From: Bacillota bacterium | Lineage (GTDB): Bacteria > Bacillota > Clostridia > TANB77 > CAG-465 | Direction: 5' to 3' | NCBI GenBank assembly: GCA_023460515.1 | Contig: JAEWPS010000059.1 | Coordinates: 1-64,000 of the forward strand | Length of the DNA: 64,000 nt | Shown: piece after piece, positions 26,320 to 34,469 of the stretch | Layout: each line of letters begins with the position of its first letter | Numbering within the stretch: the first letter of the stretch is position 1 | Made by a program: the position numbers and the translations under genes | Notes under the pieces: generated by a model | Told to the model about the DNA's origin: nothing | What the model saw: the letters and a program-made list of their open reading frames with translations, nothing else | Databases searched by the model: none

Positions 26320-27354
26320 ATGGCAGATGTACAAAAAAACTTTAAAGATTTTCATGAAAAAATAAAATTGGATGATGAAAATGATGTGTTGAGAGAAAAA
26401 AGAGACATAGTATTAGATGTATTAAAAAATAATATAGATAAAGATGTTGCAAGTTATACTACATTTATTCATGGAAGTTATTCTATGGGGACAGGAATTA
26501 AACCTATTGATGGAGATTATGATATTGATGTAGGAATAAGATTTTCTATAGATAAAGATGATTATTCAGATGCAACTATACCTAAAAATTGGGTATTTGA
26601 AGCAGTAGATGGACATACAAAAGAAGTTAAATTTAAAAATTCTTGTATAAAAGTTCAATATCAAAAAAGTGAAGAACCAATATACCATGTGGATTTATCG
26701 GTATATGCTAATAATAATAGTGATGAAAAAATGTATTTAGCTAAAGGGAACCTTAATAGTAGTACTGAAAATAAATTTTGGGAAATATCTGATCCTACAA
26801 AATTCAAAGATAAAGTTAATGAAAGATTTAGCGATAGTGATGATAGAGAACAGTTTAGGAGATGTATAAGATATTTAAAAAGATGGAAAGATTTAAAGTT
26901 TAGTTCGAGTGGAAATGTAGCTCCTTCTGGGATAGCATTAACTGTATGTGCATATGAGTATCTTAAATCTAGTTATACATATGATTATTTCACAAATACT
27001 AAAAAATACAATGATTTAGAGGCCTTGAGAGTATTAGTTAGTCAAATGATATCAGAATTTAAAACTATTTATGACGAAAATGAAGAAAAATATGTAGAGA
27101 GATTAGTTGTAACTATGCCAGTAGAACCTAATAATGATTTACTAGACAAGATGACAAATAATGCTATTTTAGATTTTAAAGATAAACTTGGAATGTTAAA
27201 TGAAAATTTAGATAAAGCATGTGAAGAAGTTGATCCAGTTAAAGCTTGTGAATATTTAAATAGGTCATTTGGAGATGATTTTGAGATACCCAAAAAAGAG
27301 ACTACAGCAGAATATAAGAAACAAGCATATATAGGTAATACCGAAGGTGCATAA
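26320..27354 (+). CDS. cdn: CBASS CD-NTase (cyclic oligonucleotide synthase)
   Basis: A 344-residue nucleotidyltransferase of the cGAS/DncV-like family. The active site shows GSYSMGTG (52-59), the metal pair D68-I-D70 in DGDYDID, and a third acid D125 in YHVDLSVYA, followed by a helical SMODS-type C-terminal half. It makes a cyclic nucleotide signal on phage infection. The C-terminus ends GNTEGA; in type II CBASS the C-terminal residue is conjugated to target proteins by Cap2, which primes the enzyme. ATG follows AAGGAGGAG. The clade and nucleotide product cannot be read from sequence alone. Confidence 0.88.
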   Translation: MADVQKNFKDFHEKIKLDDENDVLREKRDIVLDVLKNNIDKDVASYTTFIHGSYSMGTGIKPIDGDYDIDVGIRFSIDKDDYSDATIPKNWVFEAVDGHTKEVKFKNSCIKVQYQKSEEPIYHVDLSVYANNNSDEKMYLAKGNLNSSTENKFWEISDPTKFKDKVNERFSDSDDREQFRRCIRYLKRWKDLKFSSSGNVAPSGIALTVCAYEYLKSSYTYDYFTNTKKYNDLEALRVLVSQMISEFKTIYDENEEKYVERLVVTMPVEPNNDLLDKMTNNAILDFKDKLGMLNENLDKACEEVDPVKACEYLNRSFGDDFEIPKKETTAEYKKQAYIGNTEGA

Positions 27355-27355
27355 C

Positions 27356-29098
27356 ATGGTATGTCTATATAAAATATTAATGCAAATACAGGAGGTATCT
27401 AATATAACTAAACAAGAGGATGACTACTATATAAAAGAGTATTATCTCAGTCAAGTATATAATTGTCAAGTACATTATAAAGAGAATGAATTTAATATTA
27501 TTGTTGGAATAAAAAAAGATTTCCCACTAACAAATTTATATGTTTTTTGGGCTGACTATAGAGAACACTTTTTTCCACATGTAGAAGAAAATGATGGCAA
27601 AGTATGTTATATGGATGATGAAAGCTATATATTTGACAATGAAAATATAGCAGGTATAGTAAGTTCATGTATTAATATGTCAGTAGAGCAAATTTATAGA
27701 GGCAAAAATGAATTAAATAAAGAAGACTTTATAAATGAATTTGAACCGTATTGGGATAGATTAGATAATAAAATACCAATATCATGTTATATAAAATTAG
27801 ATAAAAATATAAAGATAATAAAAACATATTTATTAGAAGATATGTTTATAGCATATGAAAATAAAGTAGACTTGGACAAACTAGTGTTAAAAACTAAACA
27901 TGTTTTTAATGATGATAATATAGGAAGAGGTATATATATACCTTTAGAAAGTAATAAACAAATATTTCCACCTAAACACAATGAAATGTGGAATATTGGG
28001 AAATTAAAGAGTATAATTTTTAGTAATATATCAGTTAAAAATATAAATATACTTAATAGAATGTTGAAAAGTTCTCAAAAATTTATAAAAAGTATTATTA
28101 TTTCTTTTCCAAAATTAAATGGAGAAATTGGAATTTTTGGTATACTTATATCTAATATAACCAAGATTAAAGGTAATAATAAATTTTCAGCACATCCACT
28201 AATAAGTCCATTCTTTAAATGTAAAATAATTCCATTGACTGTTGAAAGAAAAGATAAAAACTTTTTACTTAATAGAGGTGGAGCTGTAGAAGATTTGTTA
28301 GATAAAAAAATATTAGTATTGGGCTGTGGTTCTTTAGGTGGATATATAATAGAAGAATTAGTCAAAGTAGGAATTAGTAAACTTACAATAGTGGATAAAG
28401 ATAAATTTAAAGATGAAAATGTGTTTAGGCATGTATTAGGAGAAGACCAAGTTAATCCTAAATTATCTTATAAAGCAGAGGAAATGAAAAAGTATTTAGA
28501 TAGAAAATATAAAAATATATCGGTAGATACAATTGCATATGATTTAATTGATAGCATAGAAGATGGAGCAATAGTGTTAAAAGAATATGATTTAATAGTA
28601 GTTGCTATAGGAAATCCTAATATTGAGTTTTACTTAAATAAAAAAATATATGAGCTAGAAAAACAACTTCCTACAATTTATACTTGGATAGAAGCTTATG
28701 GTATTGGAGGACATGTTTTAGTAACTAATAACAGTAAATATGGTTGCTATAACTGTTTATATTATGATAACTTTACGCTAGAAAGAGTTTTAATAAATAA
28801 AGCTTCTTTAATTAATATAAATGAAAATATTATAAAGAAAAAAGCCGGATGTGGAAGTTCATATATTCCATATTCTGCATTAGATGCGATACAAACAGCA
28901 ATTTTATGTGTGAGGACATCTTTAGAAGTGCTTCTTGGAGAAGAAAGAAATAATCCTCTATTGACATGGAAAGGTGATAATAAGTATAATGTAAAAACTA
29001 CAAGTAGGTATAACCTATCTGTTGAAAAAATGATTGAAAGCAAGTATTTGTATAAAAGTGAAAAATGTAATGTATGCAATATAAAGGAGATAAAATGA
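27356..29098 (+). CDS. cap2: CBASS Cap2, E2-E1 fusion conjugating protein
   Basis: A 580-residue ubiquitin-transfer-like enzyme. The N-terminal E2-like part has PHVEENDGKVCYMD with candidate catalytic C84. The C-terminal E1/ThiF part has the nucleotide-binding ILVLGCGSLGG (about 319-330), the IVDKDKFKDENVFRH stretch, catalytic C499 in AGCGSSYIP, and a four-cysteine zinc site (464, 467, 571, 574). It activates the CD-NTase C-terminus and attaches it to targets. ATG at 27356 follows GAAGGTG by six bases, one base after the CD-NTase stop. It overlaps cap3 by four bases. Confidence 0.88.
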   Translation: MVCLYKILMQIQEVSNITKQEDDYYIKEYYLSQVYNCQVHYKENEFNIIVGIKKDFPLTNLYVFWADYREHFFPHVEENDGKVCYMDDESYIFDNENIAGIVSSCINMSVEQIYRGKNELNKEDFINEFEPYWDRLDNKIPISCYIKLDKNIKIIKTYLLEDMFIAYENKVDLDKLVLKTKHVFNDDNIGRGIYIPLESNKQIFPPKHNEMWNIGKLKSIIFSNISVKNINILNRMLKSSQKFIKSIIISFPKLNGEIGIFGILISNITKIKGNNKFSAHPLISPFFKCKIIPLTVERKDKNFLLNRGGAVEDLLDKKILVLGCGSLGGYIIEELVKVGISKLTIVDKDKFKDENVFRHVLGEDQVNPKLSYKAEEMKKYLDRKYKNISVDTIAYDLIDSIEDGAIVLKEYDLIVVAIGNPNIEFYLNKKIYELEKQLPTIYTWIEAYGIGGHVLVTNNSKYGCYNCLYYDNFTLERVLINKASLININENIIKKKAGCGSSYIPYSALDAIQTAILCVRTSLEVLLGEERNNPLLTWKGDNKYNVKTTSRYNLSVEKMIESKYLYKSEKCNVCNIKEIK

Positions 29099-29568
29099 AT
29101 TACAGGAGAATTAATGGAGCTATTTTAAAAATAAATGAAGAAGCACTAAATCAAATTAATAAGAACCTTAATGAAACAATTGTTAAGCAGAAAGAACATT
29201 GTGGTGTTTTACTAGGAAGAGAAATAATGAATAGCTTAAATGTAATAATAGATAAAATTACAGAACCTTCAGAAAATGATGTACAGAGAAAATACTACTT
29301 TTTTAGGGATAATAAATATCATCAGATACAAATAAAAAAAGAATGGGAGAATTCTGAGGGGACTTGTAACTATATTGGCGAATGGCATACACACTTAGAA
29401 GAGTATCCTAATCCTTCAAGTAAAGACATTAAAGAATGGAAGAAAGCATTAAAAAATTTTAAATTTGATAGAAAAACTTTGTTTTTTATAATTATAGGAA
29501 CAAAAGAAATTGCTATATGGGAAGGGTGTAAGAGAACACTTGAATTTACTAAGTTGTCTCAATTATGA
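29095..29568 (+). CDS. cap3: CBASS Cap3, JAMM isopeptidase
   Basis: A 157-residue JAB/MPN metalloprotease. The zinc motif HxHx7SxxD is complete (H98, H100, S108, D111 in EWHTHLEEYPNPSSKD), with E34 as the probable catalytic glutamate in KEHCGVLLG. Cap3 cleaves CD-NTase-target conjugates made by Cap2, limiting activation of the system. ATG at 29095 follows AAGGAGAT and overlaps the cap2 stop. It is the last gene of the operon and completes a type II CBASS. Confidence 0.87.
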   Translation: MNYRRINGAILKINEEALNQINKNLNETIVKQKEHCGVLLGREIMNSLNVIIDKITEPSENDVQRKYYFFRDNKYHQIQIKKEWENSEGTCNYIGEWHTHLEEYPNPSSKDIKEWKKALKNFKFDRKTLFFIIIGTKEIAIWEGCKRTLEFTKLSQL

Positions 29569-29652
29569 TTTTAATAGTGTATTAAATCGACGATATTAAA
29601 AATGTCATATAGAATCATGCTATAATTTATTATTTGAATAAAGAATTTATAT

Positions 29653-29694
29653 AAGTATAAAAAAATCAGATCACTTTATTTATACTTGTTTTAA
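29653..29694 (+). terminator. Terminator-like hairpin after cap3
   Basis: AAGTATAAA (29653-29661) pairs with TTTATACTT (29679-29687), followed by a short T-rich stretch. Confidence 0.55.
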
Positions 29695-29708
29695 CTTGTC
29701 AATTACGT
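29687..29708 (+). repeat. 11-base repeat array, right end (degenerate)
   Basis: GTCAATTACGT (29698-29708) matches the last unit of the internal array at 9 of 11 bases; the unit before it (TGTTTTAACTT) matches less well. It mirrors the left-end array. Confidence 0.45.
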
Positions 29709-29790
29709 AATTTTCATACAAAATCATAGAAATGAAAAACTGAGTGCTGCCTAAATAAAATTAGAATGTAAAAAAGCTAACTATCACATA

Positions 29791-29828
29791 GAAAAAAGCC
29801 CCAAACCATTGCGGTTGAGGCTTTTTTT
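29791..29828 (-). terminator. Terminator of rplM-rpsI, probably island-borne copy
   Basis: AAAAGCCCCAAACC, loop ATTGC, GGTTGAGGCTTTT. On the reverse strand it ends in six T. It resembles the hairpin at 23922-23955, as expected if the island brought a replacement terminator. Confidence 0.85.
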
Positions 29829-29842
29829 GTATAATTTCTGTA

Positions 29843-30235
29843 TTATCTCTTTGAAAATTGTGGTGCTTTTCTTGCTTTCTTAAGACCATATTTTCTTCTT
29901 TCTTTAACTCTTGAATCTCTAGTTAGTAAACCATTTCTTTTTAGAACTGTACGAGTATCTAAGTCAGTTGTTGAAAGTGCTTTTGCAATACCATGAGCAA
30001 TAGCTCCTGCTTGACCTGCAAATCCACCACCATGAACTGTAGCTTCAACATCATATTTTTCCATTAAGTTTGCTACGTTAAAAGGTTTTAATATTATTGC
30101 TTTTAATGTATCTAGGTTAAATACTTCGTTAATGTCTTTTTTGTTTATAGTTATTTTACCTGTACCTGGTATTATGTTTACTCTTGCAATAGATGATTTT
30201 CTTTTACCTGTTGCATAAATATATTCTTTTGCCAT
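29843..30235 (-). CDS. rpsI: 30S ribosomal protein S9
   Basis: A 130-residue ribosomal protein of the small subunit whose C-terminal tail reaches the P-site tRNA. Visible: YATGKRKSSIARV at the start, GGGFAGQAGAIAHGIA in the middle, and the conserved end KARKAPQFSKR. ATG at 30235 follows GGAGG by eight bases. It is co-transcribed after rplM. The last codons and stop form the attachment core of the adjacent island, and the reading frame is kept intact. Confidence 0.97.
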   Translation of the reverse strand: MAKEYIYATGKRKSSIARVNIIPGTGKITINKKDINEVFNLDTLKAIILKPFNVANLMEKYDVEATVHGGGFAGQAGAIAHGIAKALSTTDLDTRTVLKRNGLLTRDSRVKERRKYGLKKARKAPQFSKR

Positions 30236-30247
30236 TTCCAATGCCTC

Positions 30248-30682
30248 CTAATAATTCCATATTTCAGGTTTTTGAGCTGATTGTGTATGCTCTCCGCCTT
30301 TATATATTTTTAATTTTGTTAACATAGCTCTACCTAAGCTATTTTTAGGTAACATTCCTTTTACTGCAAGCATAAGAGCTTTATCTGAACATTTATCCAT
30401 CATTACAGTGTAAGGAGTTTCTTTCATTCCACCAATGTAACCAGAATGTTGTCTGTATACTTTTTGATTTAGCTTATTACCAGTTAAGATAATTTTATCG
30501 CTGTTTAAAACTATTACATAGTCACCACAATCTAAATGTGTAGAATATGTAGGTTTATGTTTTCCTTTTATTAGTTTAGCTACTTCTGTTGCAACTCTGC
30601 CTAATGGCTTATCTGCAGCATCTATAACATACCATTTTTTTTCAATTTCGTTTAGCTTAACGCTATGTGTAGTATTGTTCAT
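30248..30682 (-). CDS. rplM: 50S ribosomal protein L13
   Basis: A 144-residue large-subunit protein, an early assembly component that binds 23S rRNA. Visible: KKWYVIDAADKPLGRVATEVAKLIKGK, THLDCGDYVIVLN and GMLPKNSLGRAML. ATG at 30682 follows GGAGG on the reverse strand; a longer frame upstream is leader RNA. It is the first gene of the rplM-rpsI operon. Confidence 0.97.
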   Translation of the reverse strand: MNNTTHSVKLNEIEKKWYVIDAADKPLGRVATEVAKLIKGKHKPTYSTHLDCGDYVIVLNSDKIILTGNKLNQKVYRQHSGYIGGMKETPYTVMMDKCSDKALMLAVKGMLPKNSLGRAMLTKLKIYKGGEHTQSAQKPEIWNY

Positions 30683-30756
30683 AAAATCCTCCAAAAATAT
30701 TAAAATAATATAACTAATGTAATCTTCCGGGACCAATTACTTAATTATTTTTCACG
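30683..30756 (-). promoter_or_regulatory. Possible L13 autoregulatory leader
   Basis: The untranslated leader between the predicted start and rplM is about 74 bases long and contains the block GGTCCCGGAAGATTAC. Known Firmicutes L13 leaders are similar in position, and L13 is thought to bind its own leader. I recall a similar CCGGAAG block in that family but cannot confirm the match. Confidence 0.4.
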
Positions 30757-30762
30757 TTTAAT

Positions 30763-30791
30763 ATTATACAATTAAAAAGGTGTAAAGTCAA
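30763..30791 (-). promoter_or_regulatory. Sigma-A promoter of rplM-rpsI
   Basis: On the reverse strand TTGACT (30791-30786), 17-base spacer, TATAAT (30768-30763). Confidence 0.88.
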
Positions 30792-30880
30792 GAAAATGTA
30801 TGCATTTTACATAAAAAAACTGTAAAAATAATTTGTAGTGTAAAAAAAAGGATAAAAACAATCAATTTTTAGTATTAATA

Positions 30881-30909
30881 TTGTAAAAAAAATAAATAAA
30901 TGATATAAT
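30881..30909 (+). promoter_or_regulatory. Sigma-A promoter of the HD-EAL gene
   Basis: TTGTAA (30881-30886), 17-base spacer, TATAAT (30904-30909). Confidence 0.7.
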
Positions 30910-30944
30910 GTTTTCAAATCAAATTATAAACTAGGAGGTTTGGA

Positions 30945-32603
30945 ATGCAGAGTTTTGAAGGCCTAATTGACATGGAAACTATAAATATAAAAGCAGGTAT
31001 TGAAGATGCAAAAGCAGAGACACAAATAAATAATATAATATCTAGCTTATATTCAACAAATGACTCACATGCTTTAACTGAGATATATTCGAATATATTA
31101 TGTGATGATAATGTAGTATATATTTTAAATAGAATATCTAAAGAACAATGTTTCCTAAAACATTTCCCGGAAATTTATGTTAAAAATAAATATGGTGAAA
31201 ATGTTATCAATTGTACTCAAAATAGTACATATCATAGATATGGAGTTTTTAAACATATATTGGTTACAATAGAGGAAGTTGGAAAATATAACAAAACAAT
31301 TGGAGATTCCCAAAGAAAAATTTTAAACTGGACAATGTTATTACATGATATAGGTAAGCCTTATGTTAAAGTTGTAACAGATAAAAATACTGAAAGTTTT
31401 GCAGGTCATGATGAAATGTCTGTAGAGCTTGCGGAGGTTATTTTAAATAGATTTTATTTTACAGAAGAAGAGAAACATCTTATTTTAACACTTATCAAAT
31501 ATCACGATAAGTTTTTAAATGAAGGTGAAATAACATATGATAATTTAAAGACATTAGCAGAAGAATTAGGAAATAAAAAAGAATTATTCTATATGCTAAT
31601 TGATGTTAAAGATGCTGATGCTGCTGCAAAAAGCATTGAAGTATATAACAAATACAAACTTACTAAATCAAAATATTTAGATTTTGCAAATACATATTTT
31701 GAGAATGTTATAGTAAACTCTAGAACTCAATCTAATATTGTAACAAATTCTTCAGATATAATCTCACATGTTAATATGGCTACTTCAGGGAAAATTGAAG
31801 ATGTATTACAAGAAATGAGAATGAGTGAAGTATCTACGATGGAATATGACAAGCTTATAGAGGAAGTACTAGATAAAAAGAGAATGTGTCCGTTATATCA
31901 ACCTATAGTAGATATTGTTACAAGAAGCGTATTTGGATATGAAATTTTAACAAAAATTGAGTATTCAAAAAGAATAGATACAGAATTATTTTTAAAATAT
32001 GCTGAAGATACTAAAAGATATGATAAACTTCAACAAGTATTATTTACTAATTGTATAGATAGTTTTGTAGATATACGCACTAAAGAATCTAAAAAAGCTT
32101 TCGTAAATGTAAATTTAGCTAGCTATGAAAAATATGTTAATAAACCTAGAATATATGATGCAATGAGTAAAGTTCATTTAGTTTTGGAATTACATGGTTA
32201 TGAAAAATATGACTTAACATCATTACAACAGTTTATAACTACTGTTCATAATAATAATGGAAAAGTATTACTTGATCATTTTGGGATTGGTATATTAAAT
32301 ATTGATGACATGAAACTTCTAACTCCAGATTATATTAAATTAGATAGAAGTTTAGTTGTGGATTTATTAGAAAATGTTAATAAACAAAAATATATAATGG
32401 AACTTCAAACATTATGTGTAGCAAAAAGTATAGATTTAATTGCAGTTGGTGTTGAGACAAAAGAAATATATTCAAAATTAAAAAGTTTAGGTATAAGACA
32501 TATGCAAGGATATTTCTTGGCTTATCCAGCGTATTCAATTGATATATTAAATGATATATTACCAAGTATATTAAATGATATATCAGAAGATAGTATAGTT
32601 TAG
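30945..32603 (+). CDS. HD plus degenerate EAL domain protein
   Basis: A 552-residue cytoplasmic protein. The N-terminal HD domain (about 95-230) has H104, H134-D135 in LLHDIGKP, H155, H187-D188 and D222, and resembles HD domains of the CCA-adding enzyme type. The C-terminal EAL domain (about 312-545) keeps E333 (as EIL), N390, E415, D444 and K465. However, DDFG reads DHFG (H445) and AEGVET reads AVGVET (V501). Loss of these metal ligands suggests it binds rather than cleaves cyclic di-GMP, with the HD part as the probable enzyme. ATG follows AGGAGGTTT. Confidence 0.8.
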   Translation: MQSFEGLIDMETINIKAGIEDAKAETQINNIISSLYSTNDSHALTEIYSNILCDDNVVYILNRISKEQCFLKHFPEIYVKNKYGENVINCTQNSTYHRYGVFKHILVTIEEVGKYNKTIGDSQRKILNWTMLLHDIGKPYVKVVTDKNTESFAGHDEMSVELAEVILNRFYFTEEEKHLILTLIKYHDKFLNEGEITYDNLKTLAEELGNKKELFYMLIDVKDADAAAKSIEVYNKYKLTKSKYLDFANTYFENVIVNSRTQSNIVTNSSDIISHVNMATSGKIEDVLQEMRMSEVSTMEYDKLIEEVLDKKRMCPLYQPIVDIVTRSVFGYEILTKIEYSKRIDTELFLKYAEDTKRYDKLQQVLFTNCIDSFVDIRTKESKKAFVNVNLASYEKYVNKPRIYDAMSKVHLVLELHGYEKYDLTSLQQFITTVHNNNGKVLLDHFGIGILNIDDMKLLTPDYIKLDRSLVVDLLENVNKQKYIMELQTLCVAKSIDLIAVGVETKEIYSKLKSLGIRHMQGYFLAYPAYSIDILNDILPSILNDISEDSIV

Positions 32604-32625
32604 TTATAACTAAATAATAAAAGAT

Positions 32626-32662
32626 GAAAAACTCATCAAGTAATTTACTTGATGAGTTTTTT
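32626..32662. terminator. Bidirectional terminator between convergent genes
   Basis: AAAAACTCATCAAGT pairs with ACTTGATGAGTTTTT around a short loop, with T-runs in both directions. It serves the HD-EAL gene and glgP. Confidence 0.9.
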
Positions 32663-32673
32663 GTTACATAAAA

Positions 32674-34311
32674 TTAGATATATAGTTTTTCAAAATATTC
32701 AGACATCATACGTTTGGTATTAAAGTAATTGTCTACTGTGTGAATTGATTCGTACATCATCCTTTCCCATGAACTTTTATTATTCATGTACATTGGTAAT
32801 ATCTCATTATTTAAATAATACATTAGAGATTGACAGTCACGTATATCACGTTCGTTACTGTCTTGAATTTCATCATGAATATGAATTTCAAAACCATTTA
32901 TACCATGAAAACAAGCTTCTTTCCACCATCCATCTAAAGTGCTAAAATTTATACAGCCATTAGCTGCAGCTTTCATACCACTTGTTCCAGATGCTTCTAA
33001 ACCATTAGGAGTATTTAACCAGATATCTGATCCACCTTCCAGTTTTTTAGCAATATTAATATCATATCCTTCTATGAACACAATATTATTAGGATATTTA
33101 CACGAAAGATCATAAATATTTTGGATATACTTACGTCCAACATAATCATTTTTATGACACTTTCCCGCAAATACAAATTGAACATTAAATGCTTTAATTA
33201 CATAATCAAGTGCTTCAGGGATCTTTGCAAATAAATCCCAACGTTTGTAATCTGTAGCGCGGCGTGCAAATCCTATAACTAAGCTGCTTTCGTTAAGTTT
33301 AACACCATTTTTATAATATATAAAATCTATGAGGTCTTTCTTGTGAACAGAATGTAACTTACTTATTTCTTGTATATTATTTTTCTTGAATGCTTCTGCA
33401 ATATCCTCGTATTGCCAAGTTGGTAGATGTACTCCATTAGTTATAGGAAATATTTGAGGAACATCAGGAATATATTTCCAAAGTATATTAGCTGTTTCGC
33501 TGTGAACTTTTGCAACAGCATTTACCTTGCCGGAAACATGAAGAGCGGCAACTGTCATACCGTAAGGTTCACCGCCAATTTTTTCAAGCATACGATACTC
33601 TAAACCACAATTAGCACTATAACAGATAAGTGTAGCGATATCATGTTTCTCATTTCCACTTGCAACATTTGTATGGGTAGTGAATCTAACTATTTTTTTA
33701 ACCATATTTAGTGCATCGTTAAAAGAGATACCTCTATTGATATACTCATTAATTATGCCGTGTACAGCAAAAATAGCATGACCATCATTAAAATGGTAGA
33801 AGGATATATCTTTACCCAGTGCTTGCAATGCATACAACCCACCAATTCCTAAGATAATCTCTTGACATATTCTTTCTTTTTCAGCTTGGTTTTCAAACTT
33901 TTCATTACCGCCATATAGATTGTATGTTAGATATCTGTAGTCATAGTTGCAATCTAAGTCCGCGTCCAACATGTAGAGTTCACCATTATTAAATTTCCAA
34001 ATCTTTAGCGTAAGATCAAAATCTTCAATTTTAACCATTATAGTTTTACCTGTATCAGTAACATAATTTTGCCAGTTGCCATTTGAATTAGCTACGTCAA
34101 TAACATTTCCATCTTTTATTTCTTGTTTATTATAACCATTTTTCCATAGTATAGATATAAATGTTATTGGACGTTTCTCATCTGTTGCTTGTTTGAAATA
34201 GTCTCCTGCCAGCACGCCTAGTCCACCAGAATAGGTCCGGAAATCTTTAGAATAATCATTGGATATTAATGTAGGTGCAATTTCCATAGTAAAATATGCA
34301 ATATTTTTCAT
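32674..34311 (-). CDS. glgP: Alpha-glucan (glycogen) phosphorylase, short GT35 form
   Basis: A 545-residue enzyme that removes glucose units from glycogen or maltodextrin as glucose-1-phosphate, using pyridoxal phosphate. Visible: IAYFTMEIAP start, TYSGGLGVLAGD, FHFNDGHAIF-like region, ARRATDYKRWDL, and EASGTSGMKAAANG with the PLP lysine. It is the shorter bacterial/archaeal type lacking extra N-terminal segments. ATG at 34311 (reverse strand) follows GGAGGAG. It is divergent from the radical SAM gene and stands alone, not in a glg operon. Confidence 0.93.
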   Translation of the reverse strand: MKNIAYFTMEIAPTLISNDYSKDFRTYSGGLGVLAGDYFKQATDEKRPITFISILWKNGYNKQEIKDGNVIDVANSNGNWQNYVTDTGKTIMVKIEDFDLTLKIWKFNNGELYMLDADLDCNYDYRYLTYNLYGGNEKFENQAEKERICQEIILGIGGLYALQALGKDISFYHFNDGHAIFAVHGIINEYINRGISFNDALNMVKKIVRFTTHTNVASGNEKHDIATLICYSANCGLEYRMLEKIGGEPYGMTVAALHVSGKVNAVAKVHSETANILWKYIPDVPQIFPITNGVHLPTWQYEDIAEAFKKNNIQEISKLHSVHKKDLIDFIYYKNGVKLNESSLVIGFARRATDYKRWDLFAKIPEALDYVIKAFNVQFVFAGKCHKNDYVGRKYIQNIYDLSCKYPNNIVFIEGYDINIAKKLEGGSDIWLNTPNGLEASGTSGMKAAANGCINFSTLDGWWKEACFHGINGFEIHIHDEIQDSNERDIRDCQSLMYYLNNEILPMYMNNKSSWERMMYESIHTVDNYFNTKRMMSEYFEKLYI

Positions 34312-34469
34312 AATATACTCCTCCTTTAAATTATTAGTAGGATTAAAAATATTTTTCATATATTATATTAACACACATTGCAAAACTTGTCAACATTTGT
34401 CGTTAATAAATAACTTTATTAAATTTGACAAATATGTTATAATATAATTTATATATTTAGGAGTAGAGT

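Larger units (their letters stand above)
23966..29854. mobile_element. Integrated defence island at the 3' end of rpsI, no integrase
   Basis: Both ends carry TATTATCTCTTTGA (23966-23979 and 29841-29854); the right copy is the end of the rpsI coding sequence. Just inside each end are arrays of 11-base repeats with TATTAC cores. The cargo is two HEPN-like genes and a type II CBASS operon. There is no recombinase gene, so movement would need an integrase supplied in trans. A third repeat array at 25528-25560 divides the island into a HEPN part and a CBASS part. Confidence 0.65.

Noticed and set aside
34425..34448. Forward sigma-A promoter before the radical SAM gene
   Set aside because: TTGACA and TATAAT are both present but only 7 or 12 bases apart, too close to work together.
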